This document shows positions 47,901 to 52,950 of a stretch of DNA of 64,000 nucleotides, one piece after another. The stretch comes from Tubiluchus corallicola (lineage: Eukaryota > Priapulida > Priapulimorpha > Priapulimorphida > Tubiluchidae), in the NCBI GenBank assembly GCA_030141605.1, contig JAQGDQ010000108.1:312001-376000 (forward strand), read 5' to 3'. A program made the position numbers and the translations under genes. Below the pieces are notes generated by a model. That model had not been told where the DNA came from and ran no database searches. It saw nothing but the letters and a program-made list of their open reading frames with translations. Positions within the stretch are counted from its first letter, which is position 1, and each line of letters begins with the position of its first letter.

Positions 47901-48092
47901 GTTTGTGCTAGAAATTCTTAGAGATGTTGTATGATTGACGTGTCATTGAGTGTACGGTTAAACGCTAGTAAGTGTAACTATTTAGCACGACTTGCAATTC
48001 TATCACTGATACATGCAGATGAGGGCAAGAGACTGCAACCTTGCTGTCCGTCAGCGCCAACAATGTCACAGAAGATCAAAATAAAACAATAA
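12407..48092 (+). CDS. Secreted multidomain protein: signal peptide, 3 C-type lectin-like domains, 17 sushi (CCP) domains
   Basis: Thirty exons joined by GT..AG borders with agreeing phases give 4,623 nt, about 1,540 residues. Order: signal peptide (1-24), CTLD1 (about 30-173), CTLD2 (179-319), CTLD3 (320-472), twelve near-identical sushi domains (473-1192), five diverged sushi domains (1193-1516), 24-residue tail. The CTLDs keep Cys and aromatic landmarks (VWTGLIYNEANNKWKWEDNQ; IICEY; FVCEYE) but I see no EPN/QPD or WND calcium-sugar motif. Each sushi domain has four Cys and the Gly-x-Trp landmark. No transmembrane segment is visible, so secretion or matrix association is likely. Known proteins with such domains act in adhesion, complement-like recognition or immunity; the role here is inference. 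First and last exons are the least certain. Confidence 0.8.
12583..12845. mobile_element. hAT-type MITE with intact 8-bp target duplication
   Basis: 263 bp bounded by CAGGGCCTATTTCAG and its inverted copy CTGAAATAGGCCCTG. The flanks 12575-12582 and 12846-12853 are both AGTCTAGT. CAGG-type ends with an 8-bp duplication are typical of hAT elements. It is GC-rich against its surroundings, has no transposase, and lies in intron 1 of the lectin-sushi gene, just after the signal-peptide exon. Confidence 0.9.
12955..13870. repeat. Degenerate internally repeated element
   Basis: Recurring motifs catgacgatcc, gccatcttgaat, aaaatggcggatcga and cactcgatg occur at irregular 115-400 bp steps (for example near 13038, 13172, 13288, 13690 and 13828). 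One unit is interrupted by the MITE at 13423-13593. Looks like a decayed tandem or nested repeat. Confidence 0.55.
13423..13593. mobile_element. Small MITE with 24-bp terminal inverted repeats
   Basis: Left end cggtgctttcagactaacga and right end, read inverted, cagcgcggtcagactagcga, both continuing with gttt. No clear target duplication, so the exact ends are uncertain. Confidence 0.6.
14932..15127 (+). CDS. Lectin-sushi gene exon 2: CTLD1, first part
   Basis: Acceptor gcattttag ends at 14931, donor GTAAGT at 15128. Phase 1 in, phase 2 out. Encodes NCPEDYENITMTTNSCYKFH and AHLTCVDEHATLFNVKT, the N-terminal half of a long-form CTLD. Confidence 0.85.
16527..16647. repeat. (TTG)n/(CTG)n microsatellite
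   Basis: About 40 triplets, first tgc/tgt mixed, then pure TTG, in the intron before exon 3. Poly-Leu, poly-Val and poly-Thr ORFs across it are artefacts. Confidence 0.95.
16972..17184 (+). mobile_element. LINE 3' fragment, truncated at both ends
   Basis: Encodes ELFNFSYDTSARYISTRLN and NKSENFICKNILNSDANF, almost the same as the fragment at 20182. A direct repeat ggcatcatgaa occurs at about 16848 and 17173 on either side. It sits only about 90 bp before the acceptor of exon 3. Confidence 0.7.
17273..17400 (+). CDS. Lectin-sushi gene exon 3: CTLD1, middle
   Basis: Acceptor actgattttgcag ends at 17272, donor GTATGC at 17401. Phase 2 in, phase 1 out. Encodes SYVWTGLIYNEANNKWKWED, the core WIGL-type motif of the fold. 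Confidence 0.88.
18007..18144 (+). CDS. Lectin-sushi gene exon 4: CTLD1, end
   Basis: Acceptor ctctgttacag ends at 18006, donor GTAAAC at 18145. Phase 1 in and out. Encodes NEDGDCITAGVF, WKRQSCIDSHYIICEYD and PLPDP. The WND position reads WKR, so calcium binding is doubtful. Confidence 0.85.
18268..18469 (+). CDS. Lectin-sushi gene exon 5: CTLD2, first part
   Basis: Acceptor catttttag ends at 18267, donor GTGAGT at 18470. Phase 1 in, phase 2 out. Starts TTCPAGWTSYPSPEAAISC and continues CLLEVNANGDLQAAEAAC. Confidence 0.82.
18546..19020. repeat. 475-bp compound (GAT)n/(GATAAT)n/(AAT)n microsatellite
   Basis: About 18 GAT triplets, mixed AAT/AGT, two long GATAAT hexamer tracts (about 18645-18806 and 18839-18973) split by a GAT run and a one-off gatatgat, then AAT triplets. 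It ends against a retroelement-like end (ctttatttaaagtcggc), suggesting growth from a microsatellite 3' tail. Located in the intron between exons 5 and 6. Confidence 0.95.
19021..19175 (-). mobile_element. Candidate retroelement 3' end with (ATT)n tail
   Basis: On the - strand the sequence ends gccgactttaaataaag followed by (ATT)n, the layout of a SINE or LINE 3' end. The same layout occurs at 51761. The family is not recognised. Confidence 0.4.
19232..19347 (+). CDS. Lectin-sushi gene exon 6: CTLD2, middle
   Basis: Acceptor ttgacatag ends at 19231, donor GTGAGT at 19348. Phase 2 in, phase 1 out. Encodes VWAGIVQPVNHSDFMFLYDS and NPIYIGLNPN. Too short and stop-bounded to appear as a long ORF. 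Confidence 0.75.
19850..20100. mobile_element. Candidate tRNA-derived SINE pair
   Basis: gtcgaaggtccctggttcat at about 19997 resembles a Pol III B box region, and an inverted partner (gaaaccaggcaccttcgact) lies at about 19867. A related + copy is at 20760-20890 (aaaggtccttggttcaaatt). No complete tRNA fold. Confidence 0.35.
20182..20655 (+). mobile_element. LINE 3' end with (AAATCT)n tail
   Basis: 118 codons with AYCTTFYCMSTWRHF, LKVAYNVSTRKLFNFSYD and FDVIHRKCAYSLYVRLNKS, the arrangement of the C-terminal end of non-LTR reverse transcriptase ORFs, then a short 3' UTR and gaaataaaatattaaatcta with repeated aaatct. A 5'-truncated LINE copy. Confidence 0.75.
20760..20890 (+). mobile_element. 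Candidate tRNA-derived SINE
   Basis: gtagtgctttggcg (A-box-like) and ccttggttcaaatttaggct (B-box-like) are spaced as in a tRNA head. Same family as the pair at 19850-20100. Confidence 0.35.
21059..21163 (+). CDS. Lectin-sushi gene exon 7: CTLD2, end
   Basis: Acceptor cttaacag ends at 21058, donor GTAAGT at 21164. Phase 1 in and out. Encodes DCVYINKADSSKLYG and LDAICEMRLPQT, the closing Cys of the domain. Confidence 0.8.
21554..21728 (+). CDS. Lectin-sushi gene exon 8: CTLD3, first part
   Basis: Acceptor actgcttag ends at 21553, donor GTATGA at 21729. Phase 1 in, phase 2 out. KCLVNVNENGDYQAALTECR closely parallels the start of CTLD2 (CLLEVNANGDLQAAEAAC), so these two domains look like duplicates. 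Confidence 0.82.
21891..22329. mobile_element. hAT-type MITE (TAGGGGTGAGCA ends) with intact 8-bp target duplication
   Basis: 439 bp. Ends TAGGGGTGAGCAT and, inverted, TAGGGGTGAGCATT. Flanks 21883-21890 and 22330-22337 are both GACAGAAC. The interior is dominated by variants of the palindrome gttcgaattcgaa. It lies in the intron after exon 8. Confidence 0.92.
22970..23156 (+). CDS. Lectin-sushi gene exon 9: CTLD3, middle
   Basis: Acceptor cacttctag ends at 22969, donor GTGATT at 23157. Phase 2 in, phase 0 out. Encodes YNPKDFWISARFNDQTGHYE and IVWTGFTRWLNDEHWP. Confidence 0.82.
23390..23580. repeat. Almost G-free CCACAC-rich tract
   Basis: About 190 bp nearly without G on this strand, made of irregular ccaccacac/acacatcac units. 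Low complexity; the ORF across it is not a gene. Confidence 0.7.
24196..24276. repeat. 16-bp short tandem repeat
   Basis: Five imperfect copies of ctaycttttcgccagt, in register at about 16-bp steps, just before the left arm of the foldback element. Confidence 0.65.
24303..25989. mobile_element. Long foldback (inverted-repeat) element, ~1.7 kb
   Basis: Left end gccagaaaatggcaataaat is mirrored by atttattgccattttctggc ending at 25989. Further mirrored pairs are gacattcagaatctgctgtt / aacagcagattctgaatgtc and ccaccaaatttggtg / caccaaatttggtgaag, and the interiors pair with divergence (cagtagtgcgccacatagcc / ggcagctgtgcggcacatca). It also has a direct repeat: 25438-25530 resembles 25977-26070. 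No transposase ORF. Within the intron after exon 9. Confidence 0.8.
26383..26446. repeat. (TA)n microsatellite
   Basis: About 31 uninterrupted TA dinucleotides. Confidence 0.97.
26913..27009 (+). CDS. Lectin-sushi gene exon 10: CTLD3, end
   Basis: Acceptor aattatatag ends at 26912, donor GTAAGT at 27010. Phase 0 in, phase 1 out. Encodes DDNCVTMKADDPYTWYVNKC and TYPFVCEYEA. Confidence 0.85.
27496..27675 (+). CDS. Sushi exon 1 of the array
   Basis: 180 bp, phase 1 in and out. Encodes VECPELELIHATIEFGHNTD and ISCQADGNWSPENYDC. With copy 2 it is the most diverged copy and has only one N-glycosylation sequon (NWS). Donor GTAAAA without the following in-frame stop. Confidence 0.9.
28366..28545 (+). 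CDS. Sushi exon 2 of the array
   Basis: 180 bp, phase 1-1, 870 bp after copy 1. Close to copy 1 (FGHNTDFANTV; GNWTLENYDC). Donor GTAAAAAAG keeps the frame open into the intron. Confidence 0.9.
29286..29465 (+). CDS. Sushi exon 3 of the array
   Basis: 180 bp, phase 1-1. First copy of the main type: GGYNREFNNTVFVTCQEG, SPGHSISCQIDGNWTPENY. Two sequons, NNT and NWT. Donor GTAAATAAG. Confidence 0.9.
30193..30372 (+). CDS. Sushi exon 4 of the array
   Basis: 180 bp, phase 1-1. Main type with PGYNREFNNTV. Translated sequence identical to copy 5. Confidence 0.9.
31113..31292 (+). CDS. Sushi exon 5 of the array
   Basis: 180 bp, phase 1-1. Same protein as copy 4; the acceptor side reads cagccgttgag instead of cagctgttgag. 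Confidence 0.9.
32032..32211 (+). CDS. Sushi exon 6 of the array
   Basis: 180 bp, phase 1-1. Variants VLTRATTE and NSEFNNTV. Its upstream intron end (tgagttatacttttaaattg) is shared with copy 9, three units downstream. Confidence 0.9.
32951..33130 (+). CDS. Sushi exon 7 of the array
   Basis: 180 bp, phase 1-1. Variants ELMLTHATTE and NNTVVVTC. Donor GTAAATAGG gives TAG rather than TAA as the in-frame intronic stop. Confidence 0.9.
33871..34050 (+). CDS. Sushi exon 8 of the array
   Basis: 180 bp, phase 1-1. NNTVVVTC as in copy 7; begins IECPELALTH. Donor GTAAAAAAGG, so the frame runs on into the intron for 78 more codons. Confidence 0.9.
34790..34969 (+). CDS. Sushi exon 9 of the array
   Basis: 180 bp, phase 1-1. 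Variants ECPEPALTH and VFVSCQEG. Confidence 0.9.
35710..35889 (+). CDS. Sushi exon 10 of the array
   Basis: 180 bp, phase 1-1. Begins IECPELALTH like copy 8. Its flanking introns are a near-perfect duplicate pair (see the array entry). Confidence 0.9.
36631..36810 (+). CDS. Sushi exon 11 of the array
   Basis: 180 bp, phase 1-1. Differs from copy 10 at only one base that I can see (cca to ccg at the exon start, I to V). Confidence 0.9.
37551..37730 (+). CDS. Sushi exon 12 of the array
   Basis: 180 bp, phase 1-1. Last intact copy of the array. Confidence 0.9.
38450..38503 (+). pseudogene. Truncated 13th sushi exon
   Basis: The last 54 bp of the exon (catttcatgtcagattgatg ... gactgtactg) with its donor are fused directly to the upstream intron at ggataagtt. 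The acceptor, polypyrimidine tract and first two Cys codons are deleted, so it cannot be spliced in as the others are. Skipping it leaves the frame intact because the exons are symmetric. Confidence 0.88.
38504..40961. other. Intron between the sushi array and sushi 13, with inverted repeats
   Basis: The first ~250 bp are decayed array intron. Inverted pairs: gatgacgattttggtgtcta at about 38820 with tagacaccaaaatcatcatc at about 39822, and atatggaaatgtggacttg at about 40134 with caagtccacatttccatat at about 40832. The segment 40620-40770 resembles 26080-26230 (gccatt..., ttcagc..., ccttttagaaaaaa). Nested foldback debris; no gene seen. Confidence 0.5.
40962..41144 (+). CDS. Lectin-sushi gene: sushi 13
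   Basis: Acceptor ctttattgcag ends at 40961, donor GTATGC at 41145. Phase 1-1, 183 bp. KQCPVITGLLNAVPMSMERS, VSIKCLPGFSYE, LITCGMDELWNPPIEDC. Clearly diverged from the array copies. Confidence 0.85.
41401..41458. repeat. (CTATT)n microsatellite
   Basis: About 11 pentamers in an intron of the lectin-sushi gene. Confidence 0.95.
41563..41622. repeat. Alternating purine-pyrimidine tract (GT)n(GCGT)n(GC)n
   Basis: About 58 bp of strict alternation (gtgtgt, gcgtgcgtgcgt, gcgcgcgcacgcg). Sequence of this kind can adopt Z-DNA. Confidence 0.9.
42031..42119 (+). CDS. Lectin-sushi gene: sushi 14, first half
   Basis: Acceptor tttaattcag ends at 42030, donor GTACGT at 42120. Phase 1 in, phase 0 out. 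Encodes KKCYSLDETYNAVWNYTLDN and ends in NTYVM. Supplies the first Cys. Confidence 0.7.
42120..43432. other. Intron splitting sushi 14
   Basis: About 1.3 kb. A 77-codon ORF at 42261-42491 has no recognisable domain. The rest looks like old repeat sequence; nothing else can be supported. Confidence 0.4.
43433..43538 (+). CDS. Lectin-sushi gene: sushi 14, second half
   Basis: Acceptor cttttaaatag ends at 43432, donor GTAAAT at 43539. Phase 0 in, phase 1 out. Encodes VTCNEGYDISGN, YCSPYEFTWTPEIEKC. It completes the four-Cys pattern begun in the previous exon. Confidence 0.75.
43873..44076 (+). CDS. Lectin-sushi gene: sushi 15
   Basis: Acceptor gctttttacag ends at 43872, donor GTTTGT at 44077. 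Phase 1-1, 204 bp. EMVCDPFGQRHRVHSDND, NLQCYEGWLFSNG, STTCVDEPRRWEPAFADGC. Confidence 0.8.
44878..44940. repeat. (GAT)n/(AAT)n microsatellite
   Basis: Short compound triplet run about 35 bp before the acceptor of sushi 16. Confidence 0.9.
44977..45168 (+). CDS. Lectin-sushi gene: sushi 16
   Basis: Acceptor ttttacgtttag ends at 44976, donor GTATCG at 45169. Phase 1-1, 192 bp. VCPPALSGDHRMKS, LILTCETGFEFSPG, STVCQANGQWTTDPEYLGC. A 40-bp copy of its acceptor region is repeated near 45235-45285. Confidence 0.82.
45868..46445. repeat. Dispersed repeat, copy B
   Basis: Same family and orientation as 330-890 (catcacaaactaac, acaaacgaacacatctga, ctagtgcccg, ttctttcaca). Preceded at about 45719 by a tandem caaat run. 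Lies in the intron before sushi 17. Confidence 0.75.
47165..47362 (+). CDS. Lectin-sushi gene: sushi 17
   Basis: Acceptor cgtttttttcttag ends at 47164, donor GTATGT at 47363. Phase 1-1, 198 bp. CSCPALVAPQYGIMKDIYG, KIFFFCDAKIAV, VTKCQANGTWTNPVPKC. Confidence 0.82.
48019..48092 (+). CDS. Lectin-sushi gene: candidate last exon
   Basis: Acceptor tgatacatgcag ends at 48018; phase 1 in. Encodes 24 residues beginning DEGKRLQPCCPSAP and ending in a basic KIKIKQ, with stop TAA at 48090-48092. The AATAAA at 48088-48093 overlaps the stop. No domain is recognised, so this rests on phase and the poly(A) signal. Confidence 0.4.
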
Positions 48093-48093
48093 A
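48080..48093 (+). terminator. Putative poly(A) signals of the lectin-sushi gene
   Basis: Two AATAAA hexamers, at 48080-48085 and 48088-48093, at the end of the candidate last exon. Confidence 0.35.
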
Positions 48094-48176
48094 GCTTTCT
48101 TGCTATACATTTACTAACGATTACTACGTCCCCGTATTGGTACTTGTATTTATTTATGTTAAGCTCAGACGCAATA

Positions 48177-48214
48177 CTACCTTAGAAGCACCTTCTAAGG
48201 TGCTTCTAAGGTAG
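48177..48214. repeat. Perfect 18-bp palindrome with 2-bp spacer
   Basis: ctaccttagaagcacctt, then ct, then aaggtgcttctaaggtag. A perfect 18-bp stem about 85 bp after the candidate end of the lectin-sushi gene. Confidence 0.9.
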
Positions 48215-49521
48215 ACTGAACTCATTAATTGTCAGACTTGTTGCATCTTGTTTTTCAGAGATCGTGCCAATGGGTAAAATGAATAACCATAATAACAGTT
48301 TCAATTTTTATTCGGATATATACCTTATAATTTTATGATAATTACATGCAGCAGACATTTAACAGTGACGCAAATAACTGTTGAAAATCCATCAAGTTTT
48401 TGAAATTACTTGAGGCCTAAATTATAATTTGCTCGATTTTTCAAAAATGCTTATCCATACGACGGATAAATCACTAAAATATTATTCAGCTTCTGAGATG
48501 TCCGTTATCTAATTCCCAAATGTAATTAAGCGGCCACCCTCATCAAGCTCTCGAAATTATACTTCTGAGTCTTGCTATCATATACGATTCCAAGAAAGCG
48601 GTAGTTATTGGAATTATGGTGTTTCTACTGCTACGTACATCAGCAGATTTCATTGCTTTATGATAAGTTACAAATTTACAATATACTACATATAATATAT
48701 ATATATATATATTGTAATATTACATATAATATAATATATATATATATATATATATATTATACTGTATGTATAATACATTAGCATACGCTGCTGGAAAGAA
48801 AAAACGGATATGAGAATTTGTTTTAGACTCCAACATGGAAACGATAATGCACTTTACGCGGCTGATATTTCTAAATTTTATATGACACATTTAACGCGTT
48901 TCATATTTTTCAGATCATTTGAACACTGGTATAAAACTTTATGACATGTAGTGTAGACCCAACTTGTTGAAAACTGACTTTAGAAACGCTATGATTAAGA
49001 AGTCTCATTTCATTGTAATATTTGTCAGTTAGGCTTAACGAACACACTGAATATCAATAACCAGTTGTACTTATCGCAGACGAACTAATTAATAATTCGA
49101 TGTAAGCAGGTAAATATTTTAATCCTTTCTTAACTATTCTACTTTAGATATTACTTGAGTACAAATACGTAGAAGAACATTGCTGGCTGTAGGGAATGCA
49201 ATCACATTATCATGTACTTGGCATGTACTGCATAACTTTGCTACATTCTGCTCCAAGCAAAAAGCATAAAACATTTAAAATGGAACTCACACTCCCTCTA
49301 TTCTACTAAGATCTATACAAATTAAAATGATTTAGCTATGCCTGATAATATATTGTGATACACAAAACAGTTTAAAAGTTAAATTGGCAGCAAACTGTTA
49401 TAAAAATGCACACAATAAAAAGAAATAAAATTAAAAGTATTAATCAACTCTATATAGCTATAAAATATATATATATAGTTTTGTTTCGACTAATTAATCT
49501 TTGCAGTGACATTAATATATT
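48215..49521. other. Intergenic region between the lectin-sushi gene and the DEG/ENaC gene
   Basis: The genes converge here. Contains AT-dinucleotide runs at about 48690-48765 and no supportable exon. Confidence 0.5.
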
Positions 49522-51102
49522 TCACGTTGTGTTCACAACATTATTTAATCTCTTAAAATACTGTTTAATTAATGTGAACAGAAACTCTATCCATTCACAT
49601 ACAGCAATAGCTGACAGACCGATGAAGAGTCCAGCTAATCCACCTATGTCTGATGCCCAATCTGTCAATGTGTAGGCAATACGCTCTTCAAGCTGTTCAG
49701 TAACTGCAGCAGAAACTCGGACTTTGATTGTGTTCCACTTCATAGGATAAATCATTTCTCTGAACTGCCTGTGTAAATTTGCCACAGTGCTGTCATTTTC
49801 ATATCCCCATTCTGCACGCAATGCGTTGGCTAGCTCTAACAGATTTTGCTGCTGAGCCTCATACACAATATATGGCTTTAGCAGTCGTTTTGACAGCATG
49901 TCATCTCTGTATAATAATCGACCACCAGTCTTCCATATGTCTAACTCATAGTTATACTCAGTGCACGGTGATGGGCACCTGCATTTCTCTGTGTCCAGTG
50001 TTTCATAAATACGTTCAAAAAGGCATGAACAAGCTAAAGACTTTGACTGATTAGGTGATATAATACATGCATCCCTGCAAAATGGCACATCATCTTTGCC
50101 AGTAATGTGTTTCACAAAACCACTGTGCTTTGGAAAACCAAAAAGTGTACATCCGCAGACTTCTAATGCAAAGCGAATCCAACAAGTCCACTGGCATTTA
50201 ACCTTAGAATAGTCATAGTTTTTTGCTGATGCATAAATGTCAAAATGTTCATATCTTTCTTTCATTGTCTCCTTCTCATACTCGATACATGAGCCCCCAT
50301 CCTTTTTTGACAAGTGAACCTGTGAAATGTTGTTTACTATTATTTCGACTAGCTCGCCACCAGTTGTAGACTTCCAATCTGATCCAGCATACAGTTTAGG
50401 TGAATGAACATTAAAATAATAGCCAATCGTAACGTATTCATGATTCTCATGGACTTGACGGTTTAGTGGTGGTAATTTTGCCAATAGAGCAATTGGTGTT
50501 TCAAGTTTAATATGCATAATCAGGGGCAAATCCTTTGCTCTTACATATTTGTCATTAACCAATTGTGTGTTTGGCGGATAAGCTGTGATGCAGTTCATGG
50601 TATCATATACTGCACTCACTATTGAACAGTTCCCCTGTGAAAGAAATTGTTGACCAAACCAGCAGCTCGTTTTCTTTCTAAAAAAATCGTTGCTGGCCAC
50701 TGAATATCCTTGATTTCCAACCGATGCAATATTCATAGCCGATTCAACACTTTTCCCTTGTTGTACGATAAGCTCATCCAGAATTGGTAAAATGTTAGCA
50801 ACAAGTGTGCTATAACCTCTTGCATCGCACACTGATAGAGCTGGGTATTCTAGTAGCTCATTATGCACTGGGACTATCTTTATTTGTGTGGTTCTGCTCA
50901 GGTATTTGGACAACTGTATTCCAGCCATGAGTAAAAAAGTGATGCTAGCAGCAACGAATAAGAAGCTCCAAATTAAACGTGCAAATTGTGTTCTTGCACC
51001 ACCAATGTTCCCAATGCCATGCGTAGCCGACTTCTGACTGAAATCTGTAAGAATTTCCCGAAATGAGGAATGCGACCTTCCTGTATCAACAGGTTTTGAC
51101 AT
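49522..51102 (-). CDS. DEG/ENaC (ASIC-like) amiloride-sensitive sodium channel subunit, intronless
   Basis: 526 residues in one uninterrupted frame. Subunit of a trimeric sodium channel at the plasma membrane; gating stimulus (protons, peptides, mechanical force) not predictable. N-terminal His-Gly gating motif at 28-29 (SATHGIGNIG). TM1 about 43-64 (LIWSFLFVAASITFLLMAGI). Large Cys-rich extracellular domain with ALEVCGCTLFGFP and CRCPSPCTEYNY. TM2 about 487-512, containing the family G-x-S selectivity filter as GLS at 495-497. Length fits the family (about 500-650). The start is chosen because the next ATG would remove the HG motif. Lack of introns is notable beside the intron-rich neighbours and may mean a retrogene. 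Confidence 0.93.
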   Translation of the reverse strand: MSKPVDTGRSHSSFREILTDFSQKSATHGIGNIGGARTQFARLIWSFLFVAASITFLLMAGIQLSKYLSRTTQIKIVPVHNELLEYPALSVCDARGYSTLVANILPILDELIVQQGKSVESAMNIASVGNQGYSVASNDFFRKKTSCWFGQQFLSQGNCSIVSAVYDTMNCITAYPPNTQLVNDKYVRAKDLPLIMHIKLETPIALLAKLPPLNRQVHENHEYVTIGYYFNVHSPKLYAGSDWKSTTGGELVEIIVNNISQVHLSKKDGGSCIEYEKETMKERYEHFDIYASAKNYDYSKVKCQWTCWIRFALEVCGCTLFGFPKHSGFVKHITGKDDVPFCRDACIISPNQSKSLACSCLFERIYETLDTEKCRCPSPCTEYNYELDIWKTGGRLLYRDDMLSKRLLKPYIVYEAQQQNLLELANALRAEWGYENDSTVANLHRQFREMIYPMKWNTIKVRVSAAVTEQLEERIAYTLTDWASDIGGLAGLFIGLSAIAVCEWIEFLFTLIKQYFKRLNNVVNTT

Positions 51103-51693
51103 TTTAGTTGTGAATATCTAGTTTGCAGGAATGTTTGTGACAACTTAGAAAAAATTTCCCTAATTTCTCGCTTAAATAAATGACAAATTAATTATCACGG
51201 TCATTTGTCTTCACAAACAATAAGTAATAAAATGAAATATTATCGACTGTTACTGTTTTTGCACAAGCGGCCACTGCAGGCACTTACTAATTGCAACAAT
51301 ATTGCCGTCTTTCTCTATTTGTCAATGCTATATTTTATTTCCCTGCTTTCTTTACCGATAATGGCTTGGTATTGTGAGCTTTCTAACACCTGACTTCATT
51401 CAATTGACATTATTTATTGCAGCATAGTGTTTTCTGTTATCATATCTGAGTTTACAGAAGTGCCTGTAATGTATTCTTGCTGTTGTTACAATAGTCAGCA
51501 AACCTGCATGGTGCTTCTACTCTAATTGTTTGCTGCCATGAGTTTTGTGAATGGTGGCTTCACTTTTTGATACAAACCTTTACAAACCTTTTTGATATAA
51601 TACAAATGATATTTAAAGTAATGGACACTGGTTAGGAATTGAGAATATGAATATCAGAAAAAATTGAATTCTTAGGTAATTAATAAGTTAGTG

Positions 51694-51695
<2 letters not shown>

Positions 51696-51758
<63 letters not shown>
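51696..51758. repeat. (AAT)n microsatellite, tail of a - strand retroelement
   Basis: About 21 AAT triplets directly followed by ctttcattta. On the - strand this reads as a retroelement 3' end with an (ATT)n tail, as at 19021. Confidence 0.85.
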
Positions 51759-52950
51759 CTTTCATTTATCTTTTAACACACGCACAGTTATAATACAATT
51801 AATTTGGTAATAATAATGTGAAGAAAAGGCAGCGAAAAACCAATTGGTCATCTAGTCAGCTGCCCTATGGTTAGTGATGAACATTTTTATAGGCGCTACG
51901 CTACAGTGTATTAGTGTTAGTACTGCTTATAATAAAAACTAAATTGTTACGAATGACATTAAATTGATATGCTTATAACGTGTTAGTACAATTCATACAC
52001 AGTATTAATAAGTGCATAATATTAAAAAAAATCAAACTGAAAATAACTGAAATAAAACTGAACTGAAATAAGAACTGAAACAAGAACTGAAATAAAAATC
52101 TGACAACAGAAACATAATAACAATGGCAACTGAAATTTACTTTATAACAGAAGCATAATTCTTAGACATAAGCAAGCGAATGTATAATGGAGTCATAATA
52201 TATCATAATAATGTAAAAAAATACAGAGCGATTTTTGATGATCTGAGGTAAAATAAATAGGCAGATAGTTAAAGCACAAGAAATTACCTGTATGACTGCA
52301 TGAGGAGATTGGCAATTGGAGTCCAGACTTTGAAAATGATCTACAGAAGTTAGACAATAAACAATTAAATATTGAAGTTAATTGAACCTGGTATAACAGT
52401 AACTGCTCTTGAACGCAGTTAGACAATTTATTAGTGGGCAAAAGAAATAAAAGTTGTAAAAGTTGTTACAAAAATACTGTACGCTTATATGTAGTTAATC
52501 TCAGTAATAAGTTTGCAAGAGTTGACATTTAAATAATTTACTTAAGTGACAGATACTGTTGATTGCTTAAGATCATCTGAAAGAGTATTCCATAGAATTG
52601 TACCATTATGTTTTAAAGTATGTAGACCTTTTGTTGTGTTAAATCTTTCCTGAAAATAGTTTTGTTTGGTAGCTGCTCTCGTAGAATACTGGTGAACGTC
52701 ACTAATCTTTTTGAAATAATTGCCGTATAATTTAGGTAGAATGCCCTTTTTATAGTTGAACATGAATTTCGCTAACTCAAGCTTATAAATTTCATTAATT
52801 TTTAATAATTGCAAAGCATAATAGGAAGGGGTAGCATGATCTCGGAACCCAGCAAAAGTCATTGTTTTGATAATTTTGTTATGTGCTGCTGTAAGTGGTT
52901 TCAGAACAGATTTTTTGCTGTGCCCCACGATAAGATACAATAGTTAATGT
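51759..52950 (-). mobile_element. LINE 3' end (C-terminal reverse-transcriptase ORF plus 3' UTR)
   Basis: 52542-52940 on the - strand encodes 132 residues with KPLTAAHNKIIKTMTFAGFR, INEIYKLELAKFMFNYKKGI, YSTRAATKQNYF and GTILWNTLSDDLK, the standard C-terminal layout of CR1/L2-like non-LTR retrotransposon ORF2. The stretch to 51759 is its likely 3' UTR, ending in the (ATT)n tail. A different family from the fragments at 11370, 16972 and 20182. Truncated at its 5' end. Confidence 0.8.
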
